Source: Microvirga sp. VF16 (GTDB taxonomy: Bacteria; Pseudomonadota; Alphaproteobacteria; Rhizobiales; Beijerinckiaceae). From it: a stretch of 64,000 nt of DNA. Both the position numbers and the translations under genes were made by a program. Positions 43,956-52,631 of this stretch are shown in pieces (positions within the stretch are counted from its first letter, which is position 1; each line of letters opens with the position of its first letter). Below the pieces are notes generated by a model. That model ran no database searches and was not told the origin of the DNA. It worked only from the letters and a program-made list of their open reading frames with translations. Location of the stretch: positions 310,001 through 374,000 of the forward strand of contig NZ_CP069356.1 of the NCBI RefSeq assembly GCF_016864375.1, in the 5' to 3' direction.

Positions 43956-44174
43956 TCACCCTTGTTGGCTTGAAGCGATGGGTTCCGTTCCATCCACCCA
44001 GGATTGGGTAGCGGCCTCGCGGGCGGTCCGTTCGTCCTGGAAACCCTGATCCGTGCTCTTCTCGAACCCGCAGACGTGGCACTGTACAGAGGCGGTGAAG
44101 TACCCGTCTTTCGTGGCAACGCTCAGGACTGATGCCGCGTCACATGAACACTTTGGGCACGATGTCTGGACCAT
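43956..44174 (-). CDS. Small zinc-ribbon-like protein
   Basis: This 72-residue protein has two Cys pairs, CPKCSCD near residue 6 and CHVCG near residue 32, spaced like a small zinc ribbon. A helical C-terminus follows (FQDERTAREAATQSWVDG). ATG 44174 is chosen because AAGGA lies 5 nt upstream; the frame is open to 44225. The ribbon suggests nucleic-acid or protein binding, possibly a restriction-alleviation (Lar)-type or phage-like small protein; this is inference. Confidence 0.6.
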   Translation of the reverse strand: MVQTSCPKCSCDAASVLSVATKDGYFTASVQCHVCGFEKSTDQGFQDERTAREAATQSWVDGTEPIASSQQG

Positions 44175-44537
44175 ATGGTCCTTTCTCTCCATAGCGAGGG
44201 CCGTCAGGAAGCGAGAGTATCGCATATGGTCCGGAAGTGTAGCTCAGGGCGCCGCGACAAATTTGTGCAGCGCAAAATGAGACCGGTTTTTCGGGTATGC
44301 CGTCCGGTGAGGCTTACTGCCAGACCACTCGGCGAGAGCCTGATTTTCAGGCGCTAGTCTTGCCTCGAACGACATGACGTCTCAGAAAGCAAATGTGTTG
44401 CCTAACCAATAGGCAAAAGCACACATTATCAGCGGTTGGCGAACCAAGAAAGGGCATTCAAGTGGTTCCTGCCTAGTCACTGTGCAGGTCTACTGGGCGT
44501 GGACCAATGCCCAAGCAATAAGCCAAGCGAGCAAGAT
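44175..44537. other. Divergent intergenic region
   Basis: About 360 bp separate the zinc-ribbon gene (minus) and the BTLCP gene (plus). It should contain both promoters. The frame of the plus-strand gene is open upstream to 44436, but no start there has a ribosome site. Nothing else is recognised. Confidence 0.4.
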
Positions 44538-45224
44538 ATGCACCGGAATGCATCGAGGCGGCGTCGCGCCCAAGAGGAGACGTGTGTCTATCGTGTCCTG
44601 AGGCGGGCCAGCCAGGCAGCCGCTGTTCTGTGTCTCTGGGGCGCCCACCCTGTCCTCGCCGGGACGCCCGAACCCGCTCCTGTGGCGCCGCCAATCGTCA
44701 GCGAGGATCTTCGCTCTTCCGGAGAAGCCGGACCGACCTTGGCTTGGATGCAGTTCTGCGATCAGCATCCACGGGAGTGCTCGATCGATTCCTCCGAGCC
44801 GGACACCATCCCGCTGACCGACGGCACCTGGTCCTCTCTTCAGGAGGTCAACAAGCACGTCAACCGAACGATAGCGGCGGTGCCGGACCAGGATCACTGG
44901 GGTGTGGTGGATCGCTGGGATTATCCGGACGACGGGCTTGGAGACTGCGAGGACATGCAACTGCTCAAGCGCAAGCTCCTGGTTGAACGGGGACTGCCGC
45001 AACGGGCGATGCGCATGACTGTCGTCATCGATGAACTGGGCGCCGGGCATGCCGTGTTGAGGGTGCGCACGGATCTCGGCGATCTCATCCTGGACAACAA
45101 GAGGGATGCCGTTCTGCCCTGGCAGCAAACAGGTTACGTCTACGTCAAGGGTGAGGGAGCGGAGGGCAAGGCCTGGGTCTGGTTCGGGGATCGGATCGCA
45201 CCTACCGCGACCGCAGCCAAGTAA
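44538..45224 (+). CDS. Transglutaminase-like cysteine peptidase (BTLCP/DUF920 family)
   Basis: This 228-residue exported protein has an Arg-rich N-terminus and a hydrophobic stretch (AAAVLCLWGAHPVLAG) that looks like a signal peptide. The papain-like BTLCP core has catalytic Cys in GDCEDMQLLKR, His in GAGHAVLRVRTD and Asp/Asn in LILDNK. The family is related to LapG, which cleaves adhesins at the cell surface, but many Rhizobiales copies are orphans like this one with no LapD/LapA neighbour. ATG 44538 is used; an earlier in-frame start is possible. Confidence 0.82.
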   Translation: MHRNASRRRRAQEETCVYRVLRRASQAAAVLCLWGAHPVLAGTPEPAPVAPPIVSEDLRSSGEAGPTLAWMQFCDQHPRECSIDSSEPDTIPLTDGTWSSLQEVNKHVNRTIAAVPDQDHWGVVDRWDYPDDGLGDCEDMQLLKRKLLVERGLPQRAMRMTVVIDELGAGHAVLRVRTDLGDLILDNKRDAVLPWQQTGYVYVKGEGAEGKAWVWFGDRIAPTATAAK

Positions 45225-45287
45225 CGGCCGTTCCGGCAATTCGCGGGTGGGGACTGTCAGCACGACGTCGGGTGTTTCCCCACGCTA

Positions 45288-45331
45288 GAGCATCGGACCC
45301 AAAAGTGGACCCACTTTTGGGTCCGATGCTC
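45288..45331. repeat. Perfect 21-bp palindromic arms, extragenic repeat
   Basis: Arms 45288-45308 and 45311-45331 are perfect inverted repeats with a 2-nt spacer (start GAGCATCGGACCC, inner AAAAGTGG). Together with the adjacent palindrome at 45345-45434 this resembles the extragenic palindromic elements scattered in Bradyrhizobium and Methylobacteriaceae genomes. It sits 64 bp after the BTLCP stop and could also end transcription. Confidence 0.8.
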
Positions 45332-45344
45332 AATCCCTTAAGCG

Positions 45345-45434
45345 GCGCATCGTTGATGCGGAACCGGAGGTCCGCGTCAGCGAAAACCGGATCCACTTTT
45401 CACTGGCGTGGCCCTCCGGGTCCGCACGATGCGC
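45345..45434. repeat. Long imperfect palindrome, extragenic repeat
   Basis: Outer arms GCGCATCGT (45345) and ACGATGCGC (ending 45434), inner arms TGCGGA and CCGGAGG with CCTCCGG and TCCGCA, and CGAAAA with TTTTC form a ~90-bp interrupted palindrome. Its centre CCGGATCCACTTTTC echoes the AAAAGTGG core of the neighbouring repeat, suggesting that the two belong to one repeat family. Confidence 0.65.
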
Positions 45435-45739
45435 TAAACGTTCCTTCGCCTGAAGAAGACGACGTTGGCGCTGGTCTCAAGCACCTTCTGGAGTTGCGAC
45501 AGCTCCATGAACGCGTGGGCGCGGTACAGCCGCCACATCGGGCTGACCACCTCTTGGAAGGGGACTTCCGGGTTGGATGTCCACCAGGAATCCCACTCCT
45601 CGGCGGTGAAGTCGTCGCCGTACGCGTGCGTCACACTCAGGTCCGGATCGAAGCCATCGTCGACGCAGAGAGCCTTCGCCCTGGCCCTGATCTGGCTGTC
45701 CATGATGTCGGAGGTTTCCTGGGCCCGCGCGTACAACAT
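45434..45739 (-). CDS. Hypothetical protein
   Basis: This 101-residue protein starts at ATG 45739 (MLYARAQETSDIMDSQIRAR) with GGGGAG 5 nt upstream, a good start; the longer open frame to 45916 is not used. The sequence is acidic in the middle (DDFTAEEWDSWWTSNPEVPF) and ends in FFRRRNV. The three tryptophans and compact size suggest a folded cytoplasmic protein. No family recognised. Its 3' end touches the extragenic palindrome. Confidence 0.6.
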   Translation of the reverse strand: MLYARAQETSDIMDSQIRARAKALCVDDGFDPDLSVTHAYGDDFTAEEWDSWWTSNPEVPFQEVVSPMWRLYRAHAFMELSQLQKVLETSANVVFFRRRNV

Positions 45740-46474
45740 GATCACTCCCCAATCGGCTTGGATGAGGGGAGAGGTTGGCTGCGCTGCTCCATGCAGCGAG
45801 TCAGCTCTTGGATGATCCAGCGTCTGGCCTGGCGTTTTGAGGATCGTGTCATGGTGACCTCCTGCGATGTCACCAGGATCGCTCGAAACAGCCCGTCCTT
45901 CCGTGACCGGGGCCACACATGGCTTGTGCGAAAGCGATCGCAGTCATTCCTGTGGTGAAGCGGCTCAGAGGAAAGGGTTTCCTTTGGTCCTTCCCGACTT
46001 GGCGAGCGACCTCCCGACCTGACCGTGCAGAGGTCAGGCGTCGCTGGCCGGCCCCACGAGGTGGTCCGGGATCAATGTTAGTGAATGATTGGTCGTGGCG
46101 TCGGCGATTGGCGTCCTTCTGGTCGGCGATACGATAAATCTTCTTGGTTGTCTTGCTAGATCCTGGCCAGCATCGCCGTCCTGCAATTCGGGGGGCGGCG
46201 AGTCAGGGTCTAGGTCGGCTCCGGGCACTTCTCGGAAGAAGCGCGGTGTTACGGTCATAACGACGTAGCGGACCTTCCAATCGTTTGCCGTTGGTTACTC
46301 TTTGACCCACTCCGGACTATCCTGCGTCTGAGACACGTGGCTGACGGAGCGATTGACTCGATTGGCCCTCATTTCAGAAGTCCATTTCGCGACACCGCTC
46401 GACCTGCTCGTCAAATCAAGCGGTGGCATTCAGAGCGGGGGCGGCGGAAAATCCGCGTTCGCCCCCGCTTCACA
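45740..46474. other. Long intergenic stretch
   Basis: About 735 bp with no confident gene. A minus-strand open frame at 46034-46258 (74 codons, MTVTPRFFREVPGADLDPD start) reads proline- and aspartate-rich but has no ribosome-binding site or homology. No striking repeats. Confidence 0.35.
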
Positions 46475-46828
46475 TCACAGACCGAAGCAAGGCCCGCCGA
46501 ACACCGAGCGAATGCAGGACAATCCACCACGCCGGCCCCCAGAGGATGTGACGCTCACTCCACCCTGCGGCCCTCTTGGCACTCGGTGATCCCGCACGAT
46601 TGGATTACTGCGATGGTCTCTGATCACGGGTTCTGCCCGATGATCTCGGACGATCACAGGCGCACGATGATCACGGACCACGGGTGGCATGCGATGATCG
46701 CGCACGACGAAGCCGCTGCCATCGTAGCCGCGGTCACGTGCTATGGCTCCGTCGTGTGTGGCAACGAAAACCAGACAGGCGGAGAGCGCGACGGCAACTT
46801 GGGTGAATGTTGTAATACCAGACTTCAT
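46475..46828 (-). CDS. Secreted protein with five VRDHR repeats
   Basis: This 117-residue protein starts at ATG 46828 with AGGAG 7 nt upstream. Residues 1-30 form a signal peptide (hydrophobic core VAVALSACLVFVA, cleavage near GAIA). Residues 41-85 are five tandem nine-residue units with the invariant core RDHR: VVRDHRMPP, VVRDHRAPV, IVRDHRAEP, VIRDHRSNP, IVRDHRVPR. The tail is glycine-rich with two Cys (GGLSCIRSVFGGPCFGL) that could form a disulfide. The His/Asp/Arg lattice might bind metal, heme or anionic polymers. It stands alone; no family recognised. Confidence 0.75.
   Translation of the reverse strand: MKSGITTFTQVAVALSACLVFVATHDGAIARDRGYDGSGFVVRDHRMPPVVRDHRAPVIVRDHRAEPVIRDHRSNPIVRDHRVPRGPQGGVSVTSSGGRRGGLSCIRSVFGGPCFGL
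46574..46708 (-). repeat. 27-bp coding tandem repeat, five copies
   Basis: This DNA encodes the five nine-residue RDHR units of the secreted protein. The GATCAC core recurs every 27 bp (plus-strand GATCACGG, GATCTCGG and similar around it). Synonymous drift between copies shows that it is not a very recent expansion. Confidence 0.8.
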
Positions 46829-47178
46829 GGGAGGACTCCTCTTCGACAAGTGAGGAGTTTACGATGCGCTCCATGCAGGATCTGTGAGCGGGGTCACAGG
46901 CAAAATGTTTCCGTCATCCACCGGCGTCAGGGCACAACGATGATGGGCTTCAAAGTCGGACCGGAGAGGGCCTGTTCGTCTGTGTGTCTGGAATGCCTCG
47001 TTCTGGCACGAGGCGGAAGTACACCGAACGTCAGCTCACGGTAGGAATACCGGACCTTTCAATAGATGAGGAATTGGCCTGTTGACCGGATGGGAGCGTC
47101 AAAGTGATCGGTGCGCAGACAACACCTTGAATGCACACGTATGCCGCATCGCCGTTGATTGTGCCATGCAACTTCCCT
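46829..47178. other. Non-coding stretch
   Basis: About 350 bp between the VRDHR-protein start and the helicase stop. It should hold the promoter of the secreted protein. No supported gene or clear terminator was found. Confidence 0.35.
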
Positions 47179-49260
47179 TTACTGCCGCCACATGCCCCGC
47201 ATCTTCGCGCCGATGTCGACCCGAACCTCTCTCGTTGCGGTGGCTGCGGAAGTCGGCTCCGCTATCGCCATGGGCCACGACATCCGCTCGAACAGCTTCA
47301 GGAGTGCGCTGGGGATGAAACGGGAGCGAGCGGCGTAGACATGACGATCGCCGGTGGCGGATTGCTGATGCGTGAAGAAGCGCTGCGGCACGATGAGGTG
47401 CAGGTGGTCCTTGGCTCGGGTCATGGCGACGTAGAGCAGCCGCCGCTCCTCCTCGATCTCCGCCGTCGTCCCAGTGCCGAGGTCGGACGGAATACAGCCG
47501 TCGACCACGTTGAGAACGAACACCGATTTCCACTTTTGCCCTTTGGCGGAATGAATGGTCGACAGGATCAGGTAGTCCTCGTCGCGCAGAGGCACGCCGG
47601 CCTGATCACTGGTGGCATCCGGCGGATCAAGCGTGAGTTCGGTGAGGAAGCGCTCGCGGGACGGGTAACCGGCCGCGATCTGCACCAACTGGATCAGGTC
47701 GGCCTTGCGGGTGGCGGCATCCTCGTGCATGCGCTCGAGGTGCGGCTCGTACCAGGTCCGCGCTCCTTCAATTTCGGCCGGCCACCCTGCCGTGCCGGCG
47801 CGAAGCTGCGTGATCGTGTCGACGAAGGAGCGCCACTCATCTCCAGCCCGGGGCGGGGCCGGTGCCTCCATCAGGGCTCCGATCGGATCGGCGGCGTCAT
47901 GCATGCGATCAAGCACGCGCCGGGCCGAGGTTGGGCCGACGCCGGGCAGTAGCTGCATCAGCCGGAAGCCGGCGACGCGATCACGCGGGTTCTGCACGAA
48001 CCGCAGCAGGGCGAGCAGATCCTTGACGTGAGACGCATCGAGGAACTTGAGGCCGCCGAACTTCACGAAGGGGATGTTGCGGCGGGTCAGCTCCACCTCC
48101 AAGGGGCCGGAGTGATGCGAGGTCCGAAACAGCACCGCCTGCTGCTTTAGGCTCACGCCGTTCTCGCGGCTCGCCAGCACACGCTCGACCACGTAGCGGG
48201 CCTGGCCGGCCTCGTCGCGCACGGCCACCAGTTGCGGCCGCTCAGCGGACGTGCGGTCGGTCCAGAGATTCTTGGTGAAGCGCTCGGAGGCGAGCTCGAT
48301 CACCGCATTGGCCGCGGCCAGGATCGGCTGGCTTGAACGGTAGTTGCGGTCGAGGGTGACGATCGCGGCCGGCGGGCTGAACTGGCCGGGGAAATCCAGG
48401 ATGTTGCGGACCGTGGCTGCCCGGAAGGAATAAATCGACTGGGCATCGTCCCCGACCACCGTCAGGCCCTGGCCGCCCGGCTTGAGGGCCAGCAGGATCG
48501 AGGACTGGAGCCGGTTCGTGTCCTGGTACTCGTCGACGAGGACATGGTCGAAGCGCCCGCCGAGTTCGGCTGCGATCGAAGGCTCGGCCACCATCTGGGC
48601 CCAGTAGAGCAGGAGGTCGTCGTAATCGAGGACGTTCTGGCGCTGCTTGGCCTCGACATAGGCAGCGAACAACTGCCGCAGCTCGGCGGCCCATCCGGCG
48701 CACCATGGATATGAAGTGCGTAGCACCCCCTCGAGGGCCGTCTCGGCATTCACGCAGCGGGAATAGATCGCCAGACAGGTTGCCTTCGCGGGAAAGCGGC
48801 TCTGGGTGGTGGAGAACCTGAGTTCGTGCCGGACGAGGTTCATCAGGTCGGCCGAGTCCTCGCGGTCATGGATCGAGAAGGCGGGGTCGAGACCGATCTC
48901 CGGCGCGTAGTCGCGCAGGAGCCGGGCGCCAATGCCGTGGAATGTGCCGGCCCAGGTGAGAGCGTCGGTCATCACGCCTGCGCTATGGCCCATGACCCGT
49001 TTGGCGATCCGCTCGACCCGACGCGCCATCTCGGCCGCGGCCCGGCGCGAGAAGGTCAACAGGAGGATGCGGCACGGATCGGCGCCGTTGGCGATGAGGT
49101 GGGCCACGCGGTGGGCCAGGGTGTTGGTCTTGCCCGATCCTGCCCCGGCAATGACCAGCAAGGGCGTTGACGATGATGCACCTCCGGCGATGACGCCGTG
49201 CTCGACCGCTTGACGCTGCCGCGGGTTAAGGTGGTCAAGGTAGGCGGGGTTAGCGGACAC
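47179..49260 (-). CDS. UvrD/Rep-family ATP-dependent DNA helicase
   Basis: This 693-residue SF1A helicase has motif I VIAGAGSGKTNTLAHR, motif II VLVDEYQDTN, motif III VVGDDAQSIYSFRAA, motif IV LDRNYRSSQPIL, motif V ILSTIHSAKGQKWKSVFVLN and motif VI LYVAMTRAKDHLHLI. It begins with GTG 49260 (SANPAYLDHLNPRQRQAVEHG). It lies 104 bp downstream of dnaE2 on the same strand, so it may be read with the SOS mutasome, although the gap leaves room for its own promoter. It is probably an accessory helicase in addition to the housekeeping UvrD. Confidence 0.9.
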   Translation of the reverse strand: MSANPAYLDHLNPRQRQAVEHGVIAGGASSSTPLLVIAGAGSGKTNTLAHRVAHLIANGADPCRILLLTFSRRAAAEMARRVERIAKRVMGHSAGVMTDALTWAGTFHGIGARLLRDYAPEIGLDPAFSIHDREDSADLMNLVRHELRFSTTQSRFPAKATCLAIYSRCVNAETALEGVLRTSYPWCAGWAAELRQLFAAYVEAKQRQNVLDYDDLLLYWAQMVAEPSIAAELGGRFDHVLVDEYQDTNRLQSSILLALKPGGQGLTVVGDDAQSIYSFRAATVRNILDFPGQFSPPAAIVTLDRNYRSSQPILAAANAVIELASERFTKNLWTDRTSAERPQLVAVRDEAGQARYVVERVLASRENGVSLKQQAVLFRTSHHSGPLEVELTRRNIPFVKFGGLKFLDASHVKDLLALLRFVQNPRDRVAGFRLMQLLPGVGPTSARRVLDRMHDAADPIGALMEAPAPPRAGDEWRSFVDTITQLRAGTAGWPAEIEGARTWYEPHLERMHEDAATRKADLIQLVQIAAGYPSRERFLTELTLDPPDATSDQAGVPLRDEDYLILSTIHSAKGQKWKSVFVLNVVDGCIPSDLGTGTTAEIEEERRLLYVAMTRAKDHLHLIVPQRFFTHQQSATGDRHVYAARSRFIPSALLKLFERMSWPMAIAEPTSAATATREVRVDIGAKMRGMWRQ

Positions 49261-49364
49261 AGTCGAATCATTCCTTTGGGTCCACTATAGATCCCGTTTC
49301 CCGTTTTGTTCGCAACGGCACAGCTCGTCGCGCCGGAGAGGGGGGATCGCCCGGCTGGCTCTCA

Positions 49365-52300
49365 TCAGCGAAAGTTTCGTGCGGGGATCTTGATGACGGC
49401 CTCGTCGAACTCAGCCTTCGTCTCCGGCCGTTGAATGGCGTCATCGGAACCGCCGCGAACCCAATCGCGTGTGCCGGTCCTTGCCTCGTCCCCACGTCCG
49501 CTGCGCAGGCGAAGGTCACCGTCACGATCCGCGACCGAGCGCAGGAGGTCGGACAGGTCGATGAAGTGTTCGGCGATCAGATGAGTGACGCCGCCTTCGC
49601 GCTGGAGCCGGCCCCGGCAAGCGATCAAGCGTGCCGACAGGATCAGCCGCCGTTGCTTCTCGAACACCGTCGACCAGATCACCATATTGGCGACGTCAGT
49701 CTCGTCCTCGATGGTCATGAAGGTCACGCCCTTGGCCGAGCCCGGCTTCTGCCGCACGAGGATGCCCCCCGCCACCGTGATCCTCTGCCCATCCCGGGCA
49801 TGGTGCAGGTCCTCGCAGGACCTGATCCGGCGCTCGGTCAGCTCCTGTCTGAGGAATGCCACGGGATGCCGGCGCAGCGTCAGTCCTTTCGAGCGATAGT
49901 CGTCGACGACTTCACGGCCCTCGGTCATCGGAACGAGTTCGACGTCGGGTTCGATGACCTCCGGCTGGATCGTGCGCCCGCGTTCGTCGGCGGCGGCAAA
50001 CAGCGGCATCACCTCATCCGACATCCCCTCGATGGTCCAGAGCGCGTCGCGGCGCTTGACGCCGAGGGAGCCGTAGGCATCGGCCTCCGCCAGGCGTGTG
50101 AGGGCGGCGACCGAAATTCCGGCCCGGCGCCGAAGATCCTCAATGGTCGAGAACGGTTGCTCGGTGCGGACGATCGGGATCAGGCTGGCCTCGGCATTGG
50201 CAAGACCGTGCACCATCCGAAACCCGAGACGGACAGCGAAGCGCCGTGGGTCCGCCGTGGTTTCCAGCGTGCAGTCCCAGCGCGAGTGATTGATGTCGAC
50301 GGGCAGAACCTTCACGCCATGGACCTGGGCGTCCCGCACCAGTTGGGCCGGCGCATAGAACCCCATCGGCTGGGAGTTGAGGATCGCGCAGCAGAACACA
50401 TCGGGATGGTGGCACTTCACCCAGGAGGAGGCATAGGCAATCTTGGCGAAGCTCGCGGCATGGCTCTCGGGAAAGCCGTACGAGCCGAAACCTTCGAGCT
50501 GCTTGAAGGTGCGCTCGGCGAATTCGGCGTCATAGCCTCGGGTGGTCATGCCCTGGATCAGCTTGTCGCGGAACTTGGAGACGCCGGCCGTCAGCTTGAA
50601 TGTCGCCATCGCCCGCCTGAGCTGATCGGCCTCGGACGGCGTGAAGCCGGCACACTCGATCGCCACCCGCATGGCCTGTTCCTGGAAAAGGGGCACGCCG
50701 AGGGTCTTCTCCAGCACGCGCCTGAGCTCTGGTCGAGGATAGTCCGGGGCCTCCTGCCTCTCGCGGCGACGGAGATACGGATGCACCATGTCGCCCTGGA
50801 TCGGGCCGGGCCGGACGATCGCGACCTGGATCACGATGTCGTAGAACGTTCTCGGCTTCAGACGCGGCAGCATCGCCATCTGGGCACGGCTTTCGATCTG
50901 GAAGGTGCCGACCGTGTCGGCCTTGCGGATCATGGCGTAGGTGGCCGGATCCTCACCCGGGATCGTGGCGATGTCGACGTCCTCGCCCTTGTGCTCGCGC
51001 AGGAGATCGAAGGCGCGCCGCATGCAGCCGAGCATGCCGAGGCCCAGGACGTCGACCTTCATGAACTTCAGGGTGTCGATGTCGTTCTTGTCCCATTCGA
51101 TGACCTGACGGTTCTCCATCGCGGCCGGTTCGATCGGGACGAGGTCGTCGAGGCGCGCCTCGGTCAGCACGAAGCCGCCCGGGTGCTGCGAGAGATGGCG
51201 CGGCGCGCCGATGAGTTCGGCGGCCAGCTCCAAGGTCAGGCGCAGGCGCGGATCGTCGAGATTGAGGTTGAGCTCCCGCGCTTCCTTGTCGGACACGCCC
51301 TCATTGCCCCAGCCCCAGACGAGTTTGGAGAGACCGGCCGTCACATCCTCGGGAACGCCGAGCGCCTTGCCGACCTCGCGCACGGCGCCCCGGGCACGGT
51401 AGCAGGTGACGACGGCGGTGAGCGCCGCCCGATGCCGGCCGTAGGTGTCGTAGATCCACTGGATCACCTCCTCGCGCCGCTCGTGCTCGAAGTCGACGTC
51501 AATGTCCGGCGGCTCGCGCCGCTCCTGGGAGACGAAGCGCTCGAACAGGAGGTCGTGCTCGGTCGGATTGATCGAGGTGATGCCGAGCACGAAGCACACC
51601 GCGGAATTTGCCGCCGAGCCGCGGCCCTGGCACAGGATGCCGCGCGACCTGGCGAACGAGGCGATGGCGTGGACCGTCAGGAAGTAAGGTGCATATCCGA
51701 GCTCCTCGATCAGGTGCAGCTCGTGCCGGCAGGTGAGCGCGACGACATCGGGAATGCCCTCCGGATAGCGCTTTTGCGCGCCCTCCCAGGTGAGGCGTTC
51801 CAGCTTCTCCTGCGCGGTCTCGCCCGGCTCCGTCTCGCTCGGGTACTGATAGCGCAGCTCATCGAGCGAGAAGGTGCAGCGCTCGAGGATCTCGCGCACG
51901 CGACGGAACGCTTCGGGATGGCGCTCGAACAGGCGCTCCATCTCGACCGGATCCTTAAAATGGCGGTCGGTATGGCGCTCGAGTCGATAGCCGGCCTCGT
52001 CGATGGTGCAGCCCTCGCGGATGCACGAGACGACGTCCTGCAAGCGGCGCCGGTCGGGATGATGGTAGAGCACATCTCCCATGGCGATGGTCGGGACACG
52101 CGCGGCCTGTGCTGCCTGCTCGACATAGTAGAGCCGGAGATGCTCGTTAGGCGCAAAGCGCCGGATCAGCGCCATGTAGGCACGGTTGCCAAAGGTTCCT
52201 TTCAGGCGGGCGAGGTTTCGAACGAGTTCCTCGTTCGCATCATCGCCCAGCAGGATCGCGAGCAGACCCTCATTCCACGTGACGACATCGTCCCATACCA

Positions 52301-52613
52301 GATGGCACTTGCCCTTGCCGCCGCGGCTCTTGCCGATGCTCAGCAGCCGGCACAGGCGGGAATAGGCTGCCCGATCGGTCGGGTAGACGAGGAGCGACGT
52401 GCCGTCGGTGAGATCGAGCCGGCAGCCGACGATGAGACGGACGCCCGTGTCGCGCGCTGCCTCATAAGCGCGCACGATCCCAGCCAGCGAATTGCGGTCG
52501 GTGATACCGAGTGCCGTGATGCCGAGGAGTTTGGCCTGCTCGAACAGTTCGCGCGGGCTCGAGGCGCCGCGCAGGAAGGAGAAATGCGTCGTGACCTGGA
52601 GTTCTGCGTACAT
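49365..52613 (-). CDS. dnaE2: Error-prone DNA polymerase DnaE2
   Basis: This 1082-residue C-family polymerase has an N-terminal PHP domain ([30 protein letters not shown]). The palm carries its catalytic Asp pair in [15 protein letters not shown] and the third Asp in the VDVLGLGML region. Helix-hairpin-helix and an OB-fold ([19 protein letters not shown]) follow near the C-terminus. The short length and missing tau-binding tail mark DnaE2 rather than the replicative DnaE. It starts at ATG 52613, 18 bp after the imuB stop. In the SOS mutasome it extends past DNA lesions and is the main source of induced mutations. Confidence 0.95.
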   Translation of the reverse strand: MYAELQVTTHFSFLRGASSPRELFEQAKLLGITALGITDRNSLAGIVRAYEAARDTGVRLIVGCRLDLTDGTSLLVYPTDRAAYSRLCRLLSIGKSRGGKGKCHLVWDDVVTWNEGLLAILLGDDANEELVRNLARLKGTFGNRAYMALIRRFAPNEHLRLYYVEQAAQAARVPTIAMGDVLYHHPDRRRLQDVVSCIREGCTIDEAGYRLERHTDRHFKDPVEMERLFERHPEAFRRVREILERCTFSLDELRYQYPSETEPGETAQEKLERLTWEGAQKRYPEGIPDVVALTCRHELHLIEELGYAPYFLTVHAIASFARSRGILCQGRGSAANSAVCFVLGITSINPTEHDLLFERFVSQERREPPDIDVDFEHERREEVIQWIYDTYGRHRAALTAVVTCYRARGAVREVGKALGVPEDVTAGLSKLVWGWGNEGVSDKEARELNLNLDDPRLRLTLELAAELIGAPRHLSQHPGGFVLTEARLDDLVPIEPAAMENRQVIEWDKNDIDTLKFMKVDVLGLGMLGCMRRAFDLLREHKGEDVDIATIPGEDPATYAMIRKADTVGTFQIESRAQMAMLPRLKPRTFYDIVIQVAIVRPGPIQGDMVHPYLRRRERQEAPDYPRPELRRVLEKTLGVPLFQEQAMRVAIECAGFTPSEADQLRRAMATFKLTAGVSKFRDKLIQGMTTRGYDAEFAERTFKQLEGFGSYGFPESHAASFAKIAYASSWVKCHHPDVFCCAILNSQPMGFYAPAQLVRDAQVHGVKVLPVDINHSRWDCTLETTADPRRFAVRLGFRMVHGLANAEASLIPIVRTEQPFSTIEDLRRRAGISVAALTRLAEADAYGSLGVKRRDALWTIEGMSDEVMPLFAAADERGRTIQPEVIEPDVELVPMTEGREVVDDYRSKGLTLRRHPVAFLRQELTERRIRSCEDLHHARDGQRITVAGGILVRQKPGSAKGVTFMTIEDETDVANMVIWSTVFEKQRRLILSARLIACRGRLQREGGVTHLIAEHFIDLSDLLRSVADRDGDLRLRSGRGDEARTGTRDWVRGGSDDAIQRPETKAEFDEAVIKIPARNFR

Positions 52614-52631
52614 GGAAGGGATGATCGTCCA

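Noticed and set aside
46034-46258. 74-codon minus-strand open frame
   Set aside because: No ribosome site, no homology, proline-rich composition; not convincing as a gene.
46574-46708. CRISPR-like regular repeats
   Set aside because: The 27-bp periodicity is explained by tandem coding repeats in a signal-peptide protein; there are no spacers.
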